Source: Thamnaconus septentrionalis (taxonomy: Eukaryota > Chordata > Actinopteri > Tetraodontiformes > Monacanthidae). Taken from it: DNA of 64,000 bases. The translations under genes were made by a program, and so were the position numbers. Under the pieces are notes generated by a model that ran no database searches, was not told where the DNA came from, and saw nothing but the letters and a program-made list of their open reading frames with translations. The stretch is taken from NCBI GenBank assembly GCA_009823395.1, contig CM020501.1, positions 11,975,361 to 12,039,360 of the forward strand, written 5' to 3'. Each line of letters starts with the position of its first letter. Within the stretch, counting starts at the first letter, position 1. Shown here one piece after another: positions 1-14,500 of the stretch.

Positions 1-144
1 TCCCGTCTCTTTTCTCGCTCCAATGTGTCCAAAAACATCTGTCATCCAATCCTCCGGAAATCAGATACTCCACTTCAGGAGCAGGTCCTTGGCCGTGTTC
101 ACGCTGCACCTCGAGCGGTTGGGTTGCTGCTTTGCGGTGACAGT

Positions 145-1919
145 CTAGACTTTGGCGCACTCTTCGCAGTGATTCAGGTACTCTGCGGCGTCCCTGTCGT
201 GGAAGGTGGCGAGGCAGCGAGGGCACTGGAGCTCCGACAGGCCCGTGAAGGTGTTCCAGTTGGTGTTTGGTGCTGCGGCCGCACCTGTAGTGGCAGCGGC
301 GGCCACGGGGGCGGCGACGGCGGGAGCGGGCTGTTTTCGAATGTCAGCCGAGGCCCTCAGGAGGGGCTCCGAGGAGTCTTTGTGTCGCCTCGTCGAGATC
401 CTGTGCCCAATGTGCACACAACACACGGGGACCATGTCTCTGCTCTCTCTGCTCGCTCCCTGCTGAAGTCAGTGAAGTAACGCTGTTTATTTGGGTTTAA
501 AAAAAAAAAAAAAGAAAAACAGCAAGAGGAACACAGCTGCTTCATACAGGGTTCGTCCTCTCACCTGTTTGTGCAGCTGCCGTTTCAACTGATAGACCTG
601 CTCCTTCAGGTCGTCGATCTGGCCCTGCGCTCGCTCTCGGTCGGCGCGCTCCGACTTAAAATCCTCCGTGTAGATGAGGACCTGCAGGGAAGGAAATGAG
701 TAAGTAAGTAAGGGGGAAGGATTTTCCCAAACAGAGGACACGTCAACCAAAAGTAGGTCAGAACACCGACCTGCTGCTCCAGAGTCTGGATCCGCTCTTT
801 GGATTTCCTCCTGACGCTGGCCGCCTCTCTTTCCAGCTGCTCGCACTCGCTGATCTTCTCCTCCAGCAGGGCGTTGAGCCTGGAGATCTCCTGTTGGAGC
901 AGGCTGGAGCTCACCGAGCCCAGGGCCGGCATCAGGCCCTGCTCGGGGCTCTCCTTCAGCCTCTGGCACAGGCCTCTGATGTAGTCCTCCCTGCTGGAGT
1001 CGTACTTCTGCCACTGGGTATTCAGACCTTGGACCTGTGAGGTGGTCAGACGGTCCCATTTAAAGTTGTATGGACAACTGACTTCATATTATCATTAATA
1101 TCATCATCATTAGTTTTTTTATTAATGGTGGGGACCTACGTATGAAACACGCTGCTTTAGCTGTCGATTCTCCTCTTTAAGTTGAAGGATTTGGGTGTTC
1201 AGACTGTTTGCGTCTGAGGAGTCCGACACCTGCAGAAGACATGGTGCTTCAGTTAGAACAGGATGCGTGAAAGCAAAAGAGGTAAAAATCTCAAAAAGAC
1301 GCACAAAGCGGCCGACACACACTCACCTCTTTGGAATTCTGCTGCGAAGACGCAGCCTCTTGCCCGTCTCCACCCCTCTTCTCCTTCTCCAGCCTGGCGA
1401 GCAACTCCTGGCACACCTTCACCGTGGCCCCCAGCTGGCTACGCATCTGATCAGCCTCCTCGGCCAGGGATGTGCATAGCACGGCTCTGGTGGCCTCTGC
1501 GCACTCCCGCTCCTCCAAAGTGGAGCGCAACCTGTGGATCTCCTGGTCCTTCTCGTGGTCTGGCTGACTCCGGAGCCTCTCCAGCTCCTGGTCCTTCTCC
1601 TTGAGCTGCACGCTCAGCCGCTGGATTTCCTGAGGTGAGGTGGAGGAGGAGCTGGGTTACATGAGCTCAGTCAGAGAAACAGTGATTCAAATGTACGGGG
1701 GTAGGCAACAAAACAAAACCAAGTGAAAGAAGCAAAATTCAAACTAGTCCCGATATTCTGTTTTGTTTTTAAATGTATACCTAGACTATCTTAATTCTTT
1801 CTTCAAGAATTCAGCAGTCAATATTAATATTAAGTCAATCTTAATTTGCGCCACTTAGAAGTAATTCATTTTCAAATAGAAAAAAATAGAAAATACAGTC
1901 CCGCATTATGTGTTGTAAC

Positions 1920-1951
<32 letters not shown>

Positions 1952-2423
1952 TGATGATGATGAGTTCAACACCGCCATTGGCAACTAAAGTTTCTAACTC
2001 ACAAATGTTTATAATTTTCCCTGATCCATAATCAAATTATTCCTAATTTATTATACAGTAGGGGGAAAATGAACCCGTCACGGGATTTCAGCCCATTCGT
2101 ACCTCCACCTGTTGCGCATCCTTCAGCTCCATGTCGCTGTTCTTCTGCTTCAGCTTGCAGATCTCCTTACACAGGCTCTCCAGCACCGACTTGGACGGCC
2201 CCACCACCACCGGCTCGTTAGTTCCAAACTTCAAGTATATCCGCTCGTATTTGCCCAGCCTGGCCTTGAGGTCGGCGATGATATTGTCCTTGACGCGGTT
2301 CTCGCTTTTCAGCAGATCCACCTCCAGGTGCGTCTCGTGGTAGAGGGAGTTCATCGTGCTGTAGCTCCGCATTTTGCCGCGCAACGCGTCGTCGCCGCCG
2401 TTCGCGCTGTCGTGACGATCCAT
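145..2423 (-). CDS. tnip2: TNFAIP3-interacting protein 2 (ABIN-2), six coding exons
   Basis: Coding exons in transcript order: 2423-2103, 1629-1327, 1229-1140, 1034-771, 681-565, 459-145. All junctions are GT-AG and phase 0, giving 469 aa. ABIN-2 is a cytoplasmic coiled-coil adaptor that binds A20 and polyubiquitin and restrains NF-kB signalling. Most of the protein is heptad-rich coiled coil. Exon 5 carries the UBAN ubiquitin-binding motif (DFKSERADRE, about residues 333-342). The last exon has an Ala/Pro-rich low-complexity stretch, then a C-terminal zinc finger (CPRC...H...C). The segment LRSTLEERE...LCTSLAEEADQMRSQL matches the human ABIN-2 block HEREKEVVLLRRSM...LCRSLANETHQLRRTL. The start MDRHDS is preferred; an in-frame ATG lies 19 codons upstream at 2480. 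The 3'UTR runs off the left edge. Human TNIP2 is on 4p16, away from SFRP2, so this neighbour is not part of the human block. Confidence 0.9.
1920..1962. repeat. (ATA)n/(ATG)n microsatellite in tnip2 intron 1
   Basis: About ten ATA units pass directly into four to five ATG units, inside the first intron of tnip2. Confidence 0.95.
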
Positions 2424-4838
2424 GACGAGCTCAGGTGCGACTTTTTGTTGTTTGCTTCTTATTTCGGTTCCACCCCCCACCTCGACCTTAATAGTCCAGC
2501 ATTTGTACCAACCTCTGCCCTCGTCGGTCGCGCGTCTTTAAAACTGTGAACGTTGGAAGTCAGTTGTATCGGAGAGTGTGGCGCATCAAGAAGCACTCTA
2601 GGGGGATTTCCTGGGGAACTTCCCCTGGGAGTTTTCTTTTTTTTTTCTCTCTTTTTTTTTTTGAGACACTCGATGCGTCAAAGTGAGCCCAGCTCGCTCT
2701 CAAACAGTCCCCGACGACTGTCATTAGGACGCAAAAGGGGCTTTATGGCCTATTTGGTACTAAAAGTAAACACACGCCAGTCTTTAATTCGGGTTTCAAG
2801 AGTTAAACCGGCGGCGAGACGTCGCTCCGGCGGCTGGCTGGGGAGGAAACGGCTGTGTTGCGTTTGAGACTGTCGTAAATTCCCCAAGCCCAGGTGGACC
2901 CCGTGTTCTAACGCACTAGGCAGCATATCATTAATAATTATAGAGGGGTGAAATAGCGTTGTATCATTAAAAAAAAAAAAAAAAAATCCATTATCTGCGC
3001 CACACAACATGAATAACAAGGACAGGAAAAATCCCTCACGGGTTAGACATTGTCATGTTTAATTTCAAACAAATTCAGACACAGCGACCAACATAAACTC
3101 ATTTTAGAAGAGTTCCCCGGCATCACTCGCCCATGGTTTCATCTGGAATCTACACGACTATTGAAATGTGAGCCAAGATTACAATTGCATCCTGTCCTCT
3201 GATGGCCGTATCAGCACACCGCAAATCCCCCCATGTCAAAGAGCAACACAATTTTCAGGACGTGAATGCATCATGAAGTGTAGTCGTGATGCAATACCCG
3301 GGCTCTGGTAAACGCACTGGATTGCGCAGTGGCGGACACGGTGGTTTAGTGTTCCAGCCGCTGATTCATAACGTCTGACGGACCGTCAGTCGGCTCGTGG
3401 GACATTTCTGCCTTCCGAAATTTTGGAAACAGAACAAGAACGCAAACGTTTACCGTAATAAATTATTAACTGATCTGCATTTCCATATGACCTCATGAAA
3501 CTGTATTTCTGTCGTTTGGTGATGAAGTAATCAGAATTTACTGTAAAGGTGCCAAATGAAATTCAGGCAATTTCCCATCCTGCCTTTTGAATATGACCAG
3601 TTTGAGATGTATGCCACAATCCAAAATCAGCATTAATGATATCACCAAACAGTGAAGTTCAAGAAGTGTAATGTGACAATGTGATATAATGTGGTGCCAG
3701 TTCATTCATATCTTCAGTGATACAATTGTGCGCAAAGGAGTTAAACAACTCATCAGTGACCTTTATCTCATTCAATGTTGGGTCCTACTGACAACAGTAA
3801 GTGTCAGCCAAAATTGAAACTGTTTTCTAGACAGTGGGTGTTTTAAACTTGGAAAAAAAAAAAAAGAAAGGAAAAGAAAGACACCTATTAATGTGAGCTC
3901 ATCATCCAGTGGCCAGCGGAGAGTCCCAGAAATGACTGGGGCTGGCTGAGCACATTGAATGTGGCTGTGGAAGCAGTTATAGGGACAGGCACATGGTAGT
4001 CATGTGACAGATGTCAGGGTCATCATGTGACTCAAGGTGAGACACAAAGAAGACTTGAAAAGCATTGTGGTCACAGCAGGAATGTCAATGACTCATCTTT
4101 CTATTATGTTTTTTTTTTTTTTTTTTAATTAGGTCTGTTGAGCCATGAAACATGTTTTTCTTTTGTCGATGTTTGAAAGTCACAAAAAGTAAAATCTTAT
4201 CAATACTTCACAATGTAGAACTAGACCAGGTCAGTAAAAACGCCGCAATTAAGTGTACTTTTCAAAGTATTTAGATATAAAATAAATTTTAAAAAAAAAT
4301 AAAGAAAAAAAGGCTGTTTAAATGTCAGGGTCTATCTGATGCAGACTTCAGAATCACTGAAAGCCTTATTATTTAGCTCTTATGAACCCAAAGTATTTTA
4401 TTTGAAGGTATCAGTCCCTTTATCTGAAGCTATCCTTCAGATTGCACGAAAAAATATTTAAATGACACATATAAATGATTGTTTGGAGTGATGACTAATT
4501 TAAAAAGTTCTCTCAGAATTAACGGGACCTGAGTTGTGTCAGGTGTGTGAGTTTTGTTGCGAACCACTAAATACCAAACACAAAAATAGAATATTGCAAT
4601 GTAAACGTTTGATGTTCCACTTGATATCACATCATTCTACTGTTAATTTTAGTAACATTTTCCGAACTAAAACAACGCAGATGAGTTGTTTCCTTTTTCA
4701 TTAATCGTCGTAAAACACAATGGAAGACTTCCAAGTGCCATAATAGATTTCCCATAAAAATCCACTAGATGGCAGTGTTTAGTAGACCGCCAACTCTGTT
4801 AAAAGACGTCGCAAAAGTAAACCCAATGTTGGGACATT
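2424..4838. other. Intergenic DNA between tnip2 5' end and sfrp2 3' end
   Basis: No coding exon is recognisable here. The part nearest tnip2 (about 2424-2560) is GC-rich and probably holds its promoter and 5'UTR. The rest is AT-rich single-copy-looking DNA with short A/T runs, for example 2639-2662, 2968-2986 and 4109-4127. The open reading frames in it are short and lack protein-like composition. Confidence 0.6.
4762..4775 (+). promoter_or_regulatory. CTCF-like motif (plus orientation)
   Basis: CCACTAGATGGCAG fits the CTCF core CCASYAGRKGGCRS at every position. It lies just past the probable sfrp2 poly(A) signal. Motif match only; occupancy is unknown. Confidence 0.45.
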
Positions 4839-4844
4839 TTTATT
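4839..4844 (-). terminator. Candidate poly(A) signal of sfrp2
   Basis: AATAAA on the minus strand, about 1.1 kb downstream of the sfrp2 stop codon. It would give a 3'UTR of about 1.1 kb. This is inferred from the hexamer only. Confidence 0.4.
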
Positions 4845-5700
4845 AACTAAAACCTTTATACAAGAATAAAAGACAGTATTTTGGTATTTACACGGCAATA
4901 CTTCAAAAAGGAATTTACAATGCACGCAACAGCATGGTTATATATGATTTTGCAAAACAACACTACAAAAAAATTTATCAGGAAACGAACCTCTTATAAA
5001 TGTTTAAAATTGAAAACGAAAGTCTGGGGTAGAAAAATATTAGAGTTTAGACTGTGGTAGAAAAGTACATCGTGACTCAAGTATAAAAAGTTCACCATTC
5101 ACAGTTCAAGAACATTATTAAAATGTTAAACAGGAGGAGAATATAGCCAGCTATCTCTCAGTTTTGCTTGAGAAAACAGATTAAATCAAAACACAAACTT
5201 TATCCACACTCTAAATGTCACACTGCACTCAGCTTTAGACACTTGGCCCACACGACATGAAAGTGACCCTCCAAAAAGGACAATTTAATTGGACACGCAC
5301 ACTCCGAGTAGGACTCCAAATCTCTAAATGTCTTGATAGAGCTCTTGCAAATGCATTAACTTTAACTATCAAGACATCAAGTTATTTCTTTGTACCTTAA
5401 CTATATATTTATTCCAAGATATTTTAACTGTCTCAAACAACTGCTGACTGTGACGCCAACTTTAGGTTGTCATAGGGTCTAATTCATAAATCGGGAGGAA
5501 ATGAGGCCAAGAAATTACAGGAAAAACTCACCCTGGTCTCCTGCTCCACAACCGCTGCAGTTTAAAGGGGTTAAATGTTAATTCTTTGTGTTCGGTTTGG
5601 ACTTCAACCAAATGATAACTACAACAGGCCCCTGGTCTTCCTAGGACACCAGCTGAGTGCAATCAATGGGCTAACGTCACTAAGTAACTACTTAAAAAGA

Positions 5701-5714
5701 CCACTAGGGGGCAC
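5701..5714 (+). promoter_or_regulatory. CTCF-like motif (plus orientation) in sfrp2 3' region
   Basis: CCACTAGGGGGCAC fits the CTCF core CCASYAGRKGGCRS at every position. It lies 250 bp beyond the sfrp2 stop and has the same orientation as the motif at 4762. Motif match only. Confidence 0.5.
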
Positions 5715-5964
5715 CCAGTGCCCATGAGGTGCAAACATGAATTGGGGGACAATGAATGGACAAAACACAATTCCATCAGTGCTACCATTTAAATGACTTC
5801 TCTACATAAGCGCAGTTATGATGCTCCCGATGGTCGTGTTTGCTCTTTGCACATCAACAAACAATTGCCGTTCAGCCAGTCGCTGCTAGTCATGGAGATT
5901 ACACACGACAAGCTTCTATGACGCTTGTAAAAACAGGAGGACACGGCGATTCTCCAACTCCTTC

Positions 5965-7332
<1,368 letters not shown>

Positions 7333-7401
7333 CTTTTATTTATTTATTTTTTATTTTAGCAGCGCGCGAAAAAGCTGCGGGGGGGATTTAAAAAGATGCG
7401 A

Positions 7402-7434
7402 ATCAGTCAGTCAGTCAGTCAGTCAGTCAGTCAG
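7402..7434. repeat. (CAGT)n tandem repeat in sfrp2 5' region
   Basis: About eight CAGT units, 70-100 bp upstream of the sfrp2 start codon, in the expected 5'UTR or core promoter. Confidence 0.9.
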
Positions 7435-9009
7435 CCAGGGGAGGTTTAGAGCGTCAGTGAGGGAGGATGGAGCCTCTGGAAGTGGCCAGCTCCTCATGCA
7501 ACGAGAGGTTTTCTTCCCAGCGTGTCTGGGAGGAGTCTGTGTGCGGTGCGTAAAGAGCGGGTCTCCATTCAGCACTCGGTTCCCTCACGAGTCTCAAAGG
7601 AAAAACCCATTTCACTCATAGACTGTCAGCAACCCCCCACAACCCCACCCTAGCCTACCGCCCCCACCTCGCCCTGGATCTGACAGTCATTTGTCTCATT
7701 ATAATCTCCCTACTCTGCATCCTCACTCTCTGTGCGCTTCCATCCCTTGGCCCTCTAACAGGAGTCATATAGGACAGGTTTTTTTCATTACACCCCAAAA
7801 TCGGCCGCAACATATCCCGTGCCAAGACGCCCCCCTCCCCTCCACCTCCCCACCGCGACTCGCTGTTTTTAGGCCCATGCTGTAAATAGATTGGAAATAT
7901 TGCCAGCAGGGGCGTTCGGCTCAGCGCAGTGGAGCGTTCATTTTTCCATCATTAAGAGTTGAGCGGCGAGCTCCTCTGGGCAGGTCTGCAGGTTCAAGGC
8001 GCACGGTGAAATATTGCTTGGCAAAGCGTCGTGAGGAGCAGGCAGGCCTCCAGTCAAGAGCACCCGAGGGTGAAACCAGATCCACCCCTCCTGCTCAGAC
8101 CCCCCTGGGCTACAGTCTGGTCGCCACACAGCCCCCCCCCCCACCCCCACTCCCTTGGAGGGGAGAGCATTTAAATGTGGGGTATAACATTTGTGGAATT
8201 TCTGGCTAAAACTCAGCTTTCCTTTAAATCACAGAACCATATTTGCCCCCCCCTTGTCATGGCTCCGAAGCAGTACTTATATTTTTTGGTTTCACTTACA
8301 CAGATTTATTGATAGCTGTCACTGGGAGCTGGACTAGCACAGTACTGTGGGAGTGTTAGTAAAAAAAACAACAACAACAACAACAGGGTTTTTTCCAGCA
8401 TTGAGAACAGCTGAAGTATTTGTTTTCCTAATTGTATCTGTCCCACTCGAAATCTCAGAATTATTCAGAGAATTTATGCCTCACTTCTTTTTTAAAATTC
8501 TGGAACTGTGAGTCAGAATGTTTGTTTCATTCCAGTTAACCCCATTCTGCAGATATAGCTGTATCTTTTCTTTTAACACGATTTACTAAAGACAAAGAAA
8601 ACAAAGAAAAAACAAACAAACTTGCTCCAAACAAAAACAAGACAGAATTTATTACAAAAATATTTAGCACAATTACACAGTGTGGAACAGCAACCCCAAA
8701 TAAGGTCAATGTCAAATTATTTTCTAAAAAATGTTTTCCATAATTCTAGAAATAACCCACAAAGCAATTTGATACACTGTCTCATACTAATCATGTGTCT
8801 TCATTCTCTATACTAGTGACATACGAATTGTGAGTATAAAGTATAGCAGAGTAAGCGATTACTTGAAACTGATTAGTGTAATGGAAAAACAGAAACTCTG
8901 GCTCAGTCACGCTAATTTACATTTATAAATAGTTTAATCTGAATGGTTGAGTGCTATTTTGTTTTCAGCCATGCAGTGGTTGTAGTGTTGTTTTTTGTCA
9001 TGTCCATGT

Positions 9010-9011
<2 letters not shown>

Positions 9012-9048
<37 letters not shown>
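9012..9048. repeat. (AT)n microsatellite
   Basis: About 18 uninterrupted AT units in the sfrp2-dchs2 interval. Confidence 0.95.
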
Positions 9049-9051
<3 letters not shown>

Positions 9052-11474
9052 AATTATATATATTCAAATTGTAACAAAAAAAAACAAAAATTGTAACCCT
9101 CCTTCACATTCTAAAGGAGTGTGCTTGTATGTCTTTGATAGGAAATATTTCTCTTCTAGATGATGCCAGACTGCTGCATGATCCTTCACCTCACTGACAC
9201 ACTGGACTGGCTGGTCTGCATCCAGAACTCTTTTAAAAGTTGCCAGAGAGTCTCAAATGATTCTCTGGTCTCGTGCCACAATCTCAAGATGTGCATCACA
9301 CCCCAAAGTAAAAAAAAAAGAAAAAGTACAAATATTCCAGTATTGCACATGTAAACAATATGTGGAATATAAGTGGTGGAAGTGAAAGGATTCCTGGATG
9401 CCTTGGACAGCTTTTGCAAATGATGAAGCTGAGGATAAACGGAGTGGAAAGCTACGATTATCTGACCTTGCAGGCACAGGACTGTACTCCCCCAAACCTT
9501 CGGTCTCTGTTGACATTTTCACAGACAGAGTCTCGGCTGGGGCTGGTTGGTAAACTGATCCCAGGCCTGTGCCTTCAAGTCACCCCCGGTGGGTTCTCGT
9601 TTCAGCTCTGTGTCAAAATGAGACACAGCTTGTCAGACCTCTCGCTCCATCTGTAACCCAGTAACCCCTCCATAGTTCCTCCTCAACAATGCAGATTTTA
9701 ACCTCCCCCTCCACCCCTGCCCTCGGCCTCCGCAGAATTAAGGACGAGGCTACTGTCAAAAGCGATCACAGGATGTACTCCACAGGTTCCAGCGAGAAAA
9801 CGCTGAAGGAGTCGGTTTATTCGGGGACCCCATGAATCTCTCTGTGAGTTGCATCTAAGCCAGCAGGAATTCTGTAATGTAAACCAAACCAGGCTCCTTC
9901 TTATGCAGAGAGACAGCCCTGCTCCATACAGGGCCCTGGGCTTTGTGCAAAATTGCATCCGGTCAGAACAGATTAAAGGAGATTTGGGTATAGTTGGATT
10001 AAGCGTGCACGTCTGACTGGCTTGAAATCTTAAGAAGCAATCTTCATAAACAACTATAGTCTGCAGTCCGAGCCGGATTCTTTCATCTCGCACTGCAGCC
10101 TGAAATACATCAAAGAAACACAACACTTATGATACGGGCACTAAATCATTTCCAGCAAACATCATCTTGCTCTTGTGAAAACGGGTGAAGGCCACCAAAT
10201 GTGTACGAATCCACAGACCAGTGGCTTTAAAACCAACAGCAGCGAGTAATTTGATGGAATGTTTGAGCCTCCTTTGATTTTTTTTCTATGATTGGCGTCT
10301 TTGGCAGACAAAAATTGTGTTTGCGGCCGAAGAAATCAGAGAGAACTCAGCAATTGTTATTATATCTTAGTTTAGTTTCGCTCATGTCATTTGTTGACAA
10401 GAACATGAAGCGAGTCTATTGTACCGTCAAACCTTGTTATTCTGAAATCTTACTCTGCAATTAGGCTAAATCACTTCCAGTTCAGATTGAGTGGAGGGGT
10501 TTGGACTAAACATCAAAACACCTCTTGAAAAAAAAAAATGGGGGTTTATGGTGTTAAATTGCCTGATGAAATACGGATTACCTCCGAGCGAGATAAAAAG
10601 CTCGGCAAGCTCCACTGCTCGGGCCGCTTCTCTTCCTTTCGACCCCAATGATTACCGAGTGAGGATCAAGCACACGGCTCTGAACATTGTCCTGAAGTGT
10701 ACTAATGAGCTTGTTAACTTCAATCACGTCGCCTCCACGTTGACATTTGGGAAGGAATTCATCTCCAGCAAGAGGGATTAATCTCATTAGTGCGGGAGAG
10801 TCATATAGATTGTGTCTGCTCGGCGTAATTGATGGTTCTACTGTAGCGGTCGAATTGCCACAGTATGGGGTTTCAGAGCAGCTGTGGGACACCTAGACGA
10901 CTCTACCAGATGCACGTTGCAGGAACTTGTGTTGAGCGGGGGTTAATAAGTGGACAGGGTTAAAAAAGAAATGGCATTTTTTATTTATTTGTTTAAAGAC
11001 TGTATCGCAAAAACTAACAATGAGGCGCTACATGTGGCATTTTTATGTAGTTATGCCATCTTGCTTCCCTGATTTAGTGAAAACATTACTCAGATTTACC
11101 CGTTAGCAGCAGTTAGCTTGTGTGAAACTGGCACAGTTTGAGGAAATTGGACTGAACCAAGCATGCCGGATGGAGTAGTTTCCGGTTGCTTTGGAATTAT
11201 CTTATGTGTCTGTAGTGTGGTTTACAAAAAGCACATAGAAAGCACTTGCGAAAGGAAAACAAAATGCGGAAGCTGATTGACCGAACTCTGTGTCAATCGT
11301 GTTCAAGCACGGCCACAGCATTTGGCGGCGCTGATTTTTCTCCTGGGCTTCCTATTGGTCTGGGAGACAGCATGAACTCCACCATTTGTTTATCTTTTCT
11401 TTTGCACTGAGCTCTTGAAATAAGCCAGAAGTAAAGTAAAATTATAGATTTTATTCTTTTTATCCATTTTTTTT

Positions 11475-11544
11475 ACCTGTTGTAAAGCACTTTGGTTCTC
11501 CGAAAGGACGTTGTAAAGGGCTATATAAATAAATTACATTACAT
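11475..11544 (+). repeat. LINE/SINE-like 3' tail
   Basis: The segment has the form CCTGTTGTAAAGCACTTTGG ... GGGCTATATAAATAAATTAC. This is the 'TGTAAAGCRCTTTG...GCTATATAAATAAA' tail found at the 3' ends of many fish L2-type LINEs and their SINEs. Only the tail is recognisable. Confidence 0.6.
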
Positions 11545-14500
11545 AAAAATATATTTTCTTGTTCCCAGTCATATGTATATAAATGGTATTCTGCAGCAGA
11601 CTGATGATTAGCTGACAGTTTCTCTGCCATGTTTGTGATCAGGCTAGCTTCACTAGCATCAATACTTGCACGAGTCAGTGCAGGGGATCTCCAATTGGAC
11701 TCTTTGCAAAGTTGCTAATTAGATGCAATTAGCGCTAAACCAATTCCCAACTGTTCTAATCGTCTGACAGATTTATTTCAATATTTGAAACAAAATAAAG
11801 CTTTGTAAAAAAATATCCAAATTTTGCTACAGCACAGTGTCATTGCGCGATAAACCACCGCAGCGAGTGAGACAGGTTTATGCCTGCAGGATGTCCATGG
11901 ATCAGTGTGACAAGCAGATCCTCCTGTAGGGCTCTGCCCTTTGACCCTTGACCGACACTGAAACCGCAAGACTCACGCTGTGAAGGCTTCTATGGGGATA
12001 TTTTACAATTGAGACCAAAGTGCGAGCAGCTTGAAGTGGGTGTTTTCTGAATGACCCGTACCTGATCTCCGGCACAGATGGAGCCCAGAGCCCTGCCACC
12101 CTCTCCACCGTCACATTCCTCGCCGGTGTAATGTTGCTACTCTCCACCTCGTCTGCTTAATAAGCAAATGAACTTGAAAGACAGACTGAGACATTAAATG
12201 ACATGGTTAGCTGGGACGAGTTTCCCTCTTGTTAAGACAAGCTAAAGTGAATCCCAATCATGGAAATTCATAGTTAATAAATTGCAATTGTGCTTCTGAG
12301 ACATATAGAGAGACTATAACATACATTGATTATATATGGCAAAAAAAGATATTCTTAGCAGCGTTGCTCCATTAAACAATCTATTGTATAGAAAGAGACA
12401 TACATTAAAATATGTTCTGTGTGCTGAACGTCTTTGCTATAAATGACAGGCTAAAAAAAAACATCAGACATGGGTGTATTTGTCAGTATCTCTGTTCTCT
12501 TGATAAGTATAAGCGTGTATAATAACGCTGATGTGTGTCTGTTTGAGAATTTGTTTGTGGTGTAATTCTCTTTTTTGCCCCCCCCAGTCTTTTAGCAATT
12601 TGTGTCCTGTTGAACTTTGCATTGTGTTTCAGTGGTCTGCTTGCTGGGACAGCAGTTTTTAAAAAATTCTACTCATGAGTGCGCAATTCCGCATTGGAAC
12701 ATTTATTTATTTCCTCATGCAATATGAATCCTGTCCAATTTCAGATTTCTATTAGTCTTCCTTATTAGTTCAAAAATTAATGTGAGTGTCAAATTAGTTG
12801 CTGAAAGGGTTATCACTCTTTTACAATTGAAAAAGACAAATTCAGTGCTATTTGACAAAGCACTCCAATTCACTTCCCTCCAACAAAGATCTTAATGAGA
12901 CAAACTCATTTCCACAAGGAAATGGCCGCCGCCGCACGGGACACTGAAGTCAGGGATCATTTGCCTTTTAACAGTTAGCGTTGTGAAATATGATCTCATG
13001 TGCATTCATCGCAGGAATTTGCGAGTTAAAAAAAGAAAAAAGAAAGAAAAGAAAAAGACCCCCTTAATTTTAGCGTGGTGGCAGCAGGTTAGCAAGTGAC
13101 CCGCAGTGACCCGCGGAATACCAGACGCGGGCTCAAGTGTAAATAAAGGTTTGGCATCCAAGGCAGTCGTGGCACCACAACAAGGAAAGACTTTATCTCA
13201 AGATATCGCAGAGGAGCTCAGCCCAGACTGCAAACAGTCCAACACTCACCTATCTAACTGCTGGAGCTATATATTTTTTAAGCTGTTTATAGATGATCCT
13301 CTATTCTCGCAAGGCTCTTACCTTTAGCACAGTTACAAGCAATTACTGTGATTCTGTCCAGACATTCTCAACTTGCCAACAGCTACTGCAATGAATAAAC
13401 ACGACACGCTCTCTCATTTTTCTCAAAATCTCACTGTGCTCCCGGACACCAGAGTCTTATTTTGATAGCAGCGGGAAGAAAACAGTGCATAGAAAGCAAC
13501 AGAGTCCTGCAAACACTTAATAAAAGTGAGAAATGATGGCAAAAACGTTAACATCGATCAAAGACGTACGCGGGAAGAATTTTCAGCACCTGCAATTAAA
13601 ATTCAAGATTAAAATTCAGATTCAAGATTTAAAATTTCCCTCAATTTGCCTCAATTCTATCGAATTCACAATTAAAACAGTGTGCCAGCTCTCTTGCATT
13701 GACAGTATTACAGAAAATCTGGAAAACATTGGCACCATTTGGCAAATGTCTGGGTGTCTTGTCTCTGCGAGACGGCGCCCTCTCTTTTTGAAGGTGAAGC
13801 TTTCGCTTCCAGATTGTCTCTGTTGAGTGCAACGCACGCGGCAAGAAAAGGGACAAACCAGATTTTTCTTGACCTGAATGTAAATCCTTAAAAGCATTTG
13901 GATTGTATAAACGTTCAAAGAAATCTCCACATCGATGATTTGCATGTTGCCCTCGCTCTTCAAAGAGCGCCCCAGGTTCGCTGAAACGGCGCCCGTTCAC
14001 CCGCTGGTTCCTCTGACACAACTCACTTCGCGCCATCTGTTTTGCACGTTTGGCCGTTTAAATGCGAGTGTGGCCGAATATGTGGTTTCCCTCTGTTAGC
14101 GGCGCGAGGCAGACGTTAACGTTGTTTGCCGCGTGTTTACGTCCGTGATGAAGAAGGTAAACAGCTGAGAGAATCAGAGTAAAGCATGGCTGGCAGTCCT
14201 GATATGTAAAAACACAAAAGAAAAAACAGGTTAGAGAGAAAAAGGGAAAATACTCAACATGTCCGCTTCGGTGTTTATGCTTTCAGCCCAGTCATTTGTT
14301 AATAAGACTGATGGAGATGTTGGACGCACAGAGCAGGTTTAGATTAACCTCATAAAGCCCAGACAAGCTTTATCTGATGATTCATGTTCAAAATGTGGCC
14401 CGTGTCGAATGTTTTCTCGCTTGTTTTCCATCACGTAAAGCCTGGAATTTTTTTCCTCATACGACTTTTCTGCAAAGATTATTTTATAGCTTTTTTTTCC

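Noticed and set aside
9698..10126. 142-codon minus-strand ORF in the gene desert
   Set aside because: Composition is not protein-like, and no partner exons could be joined.
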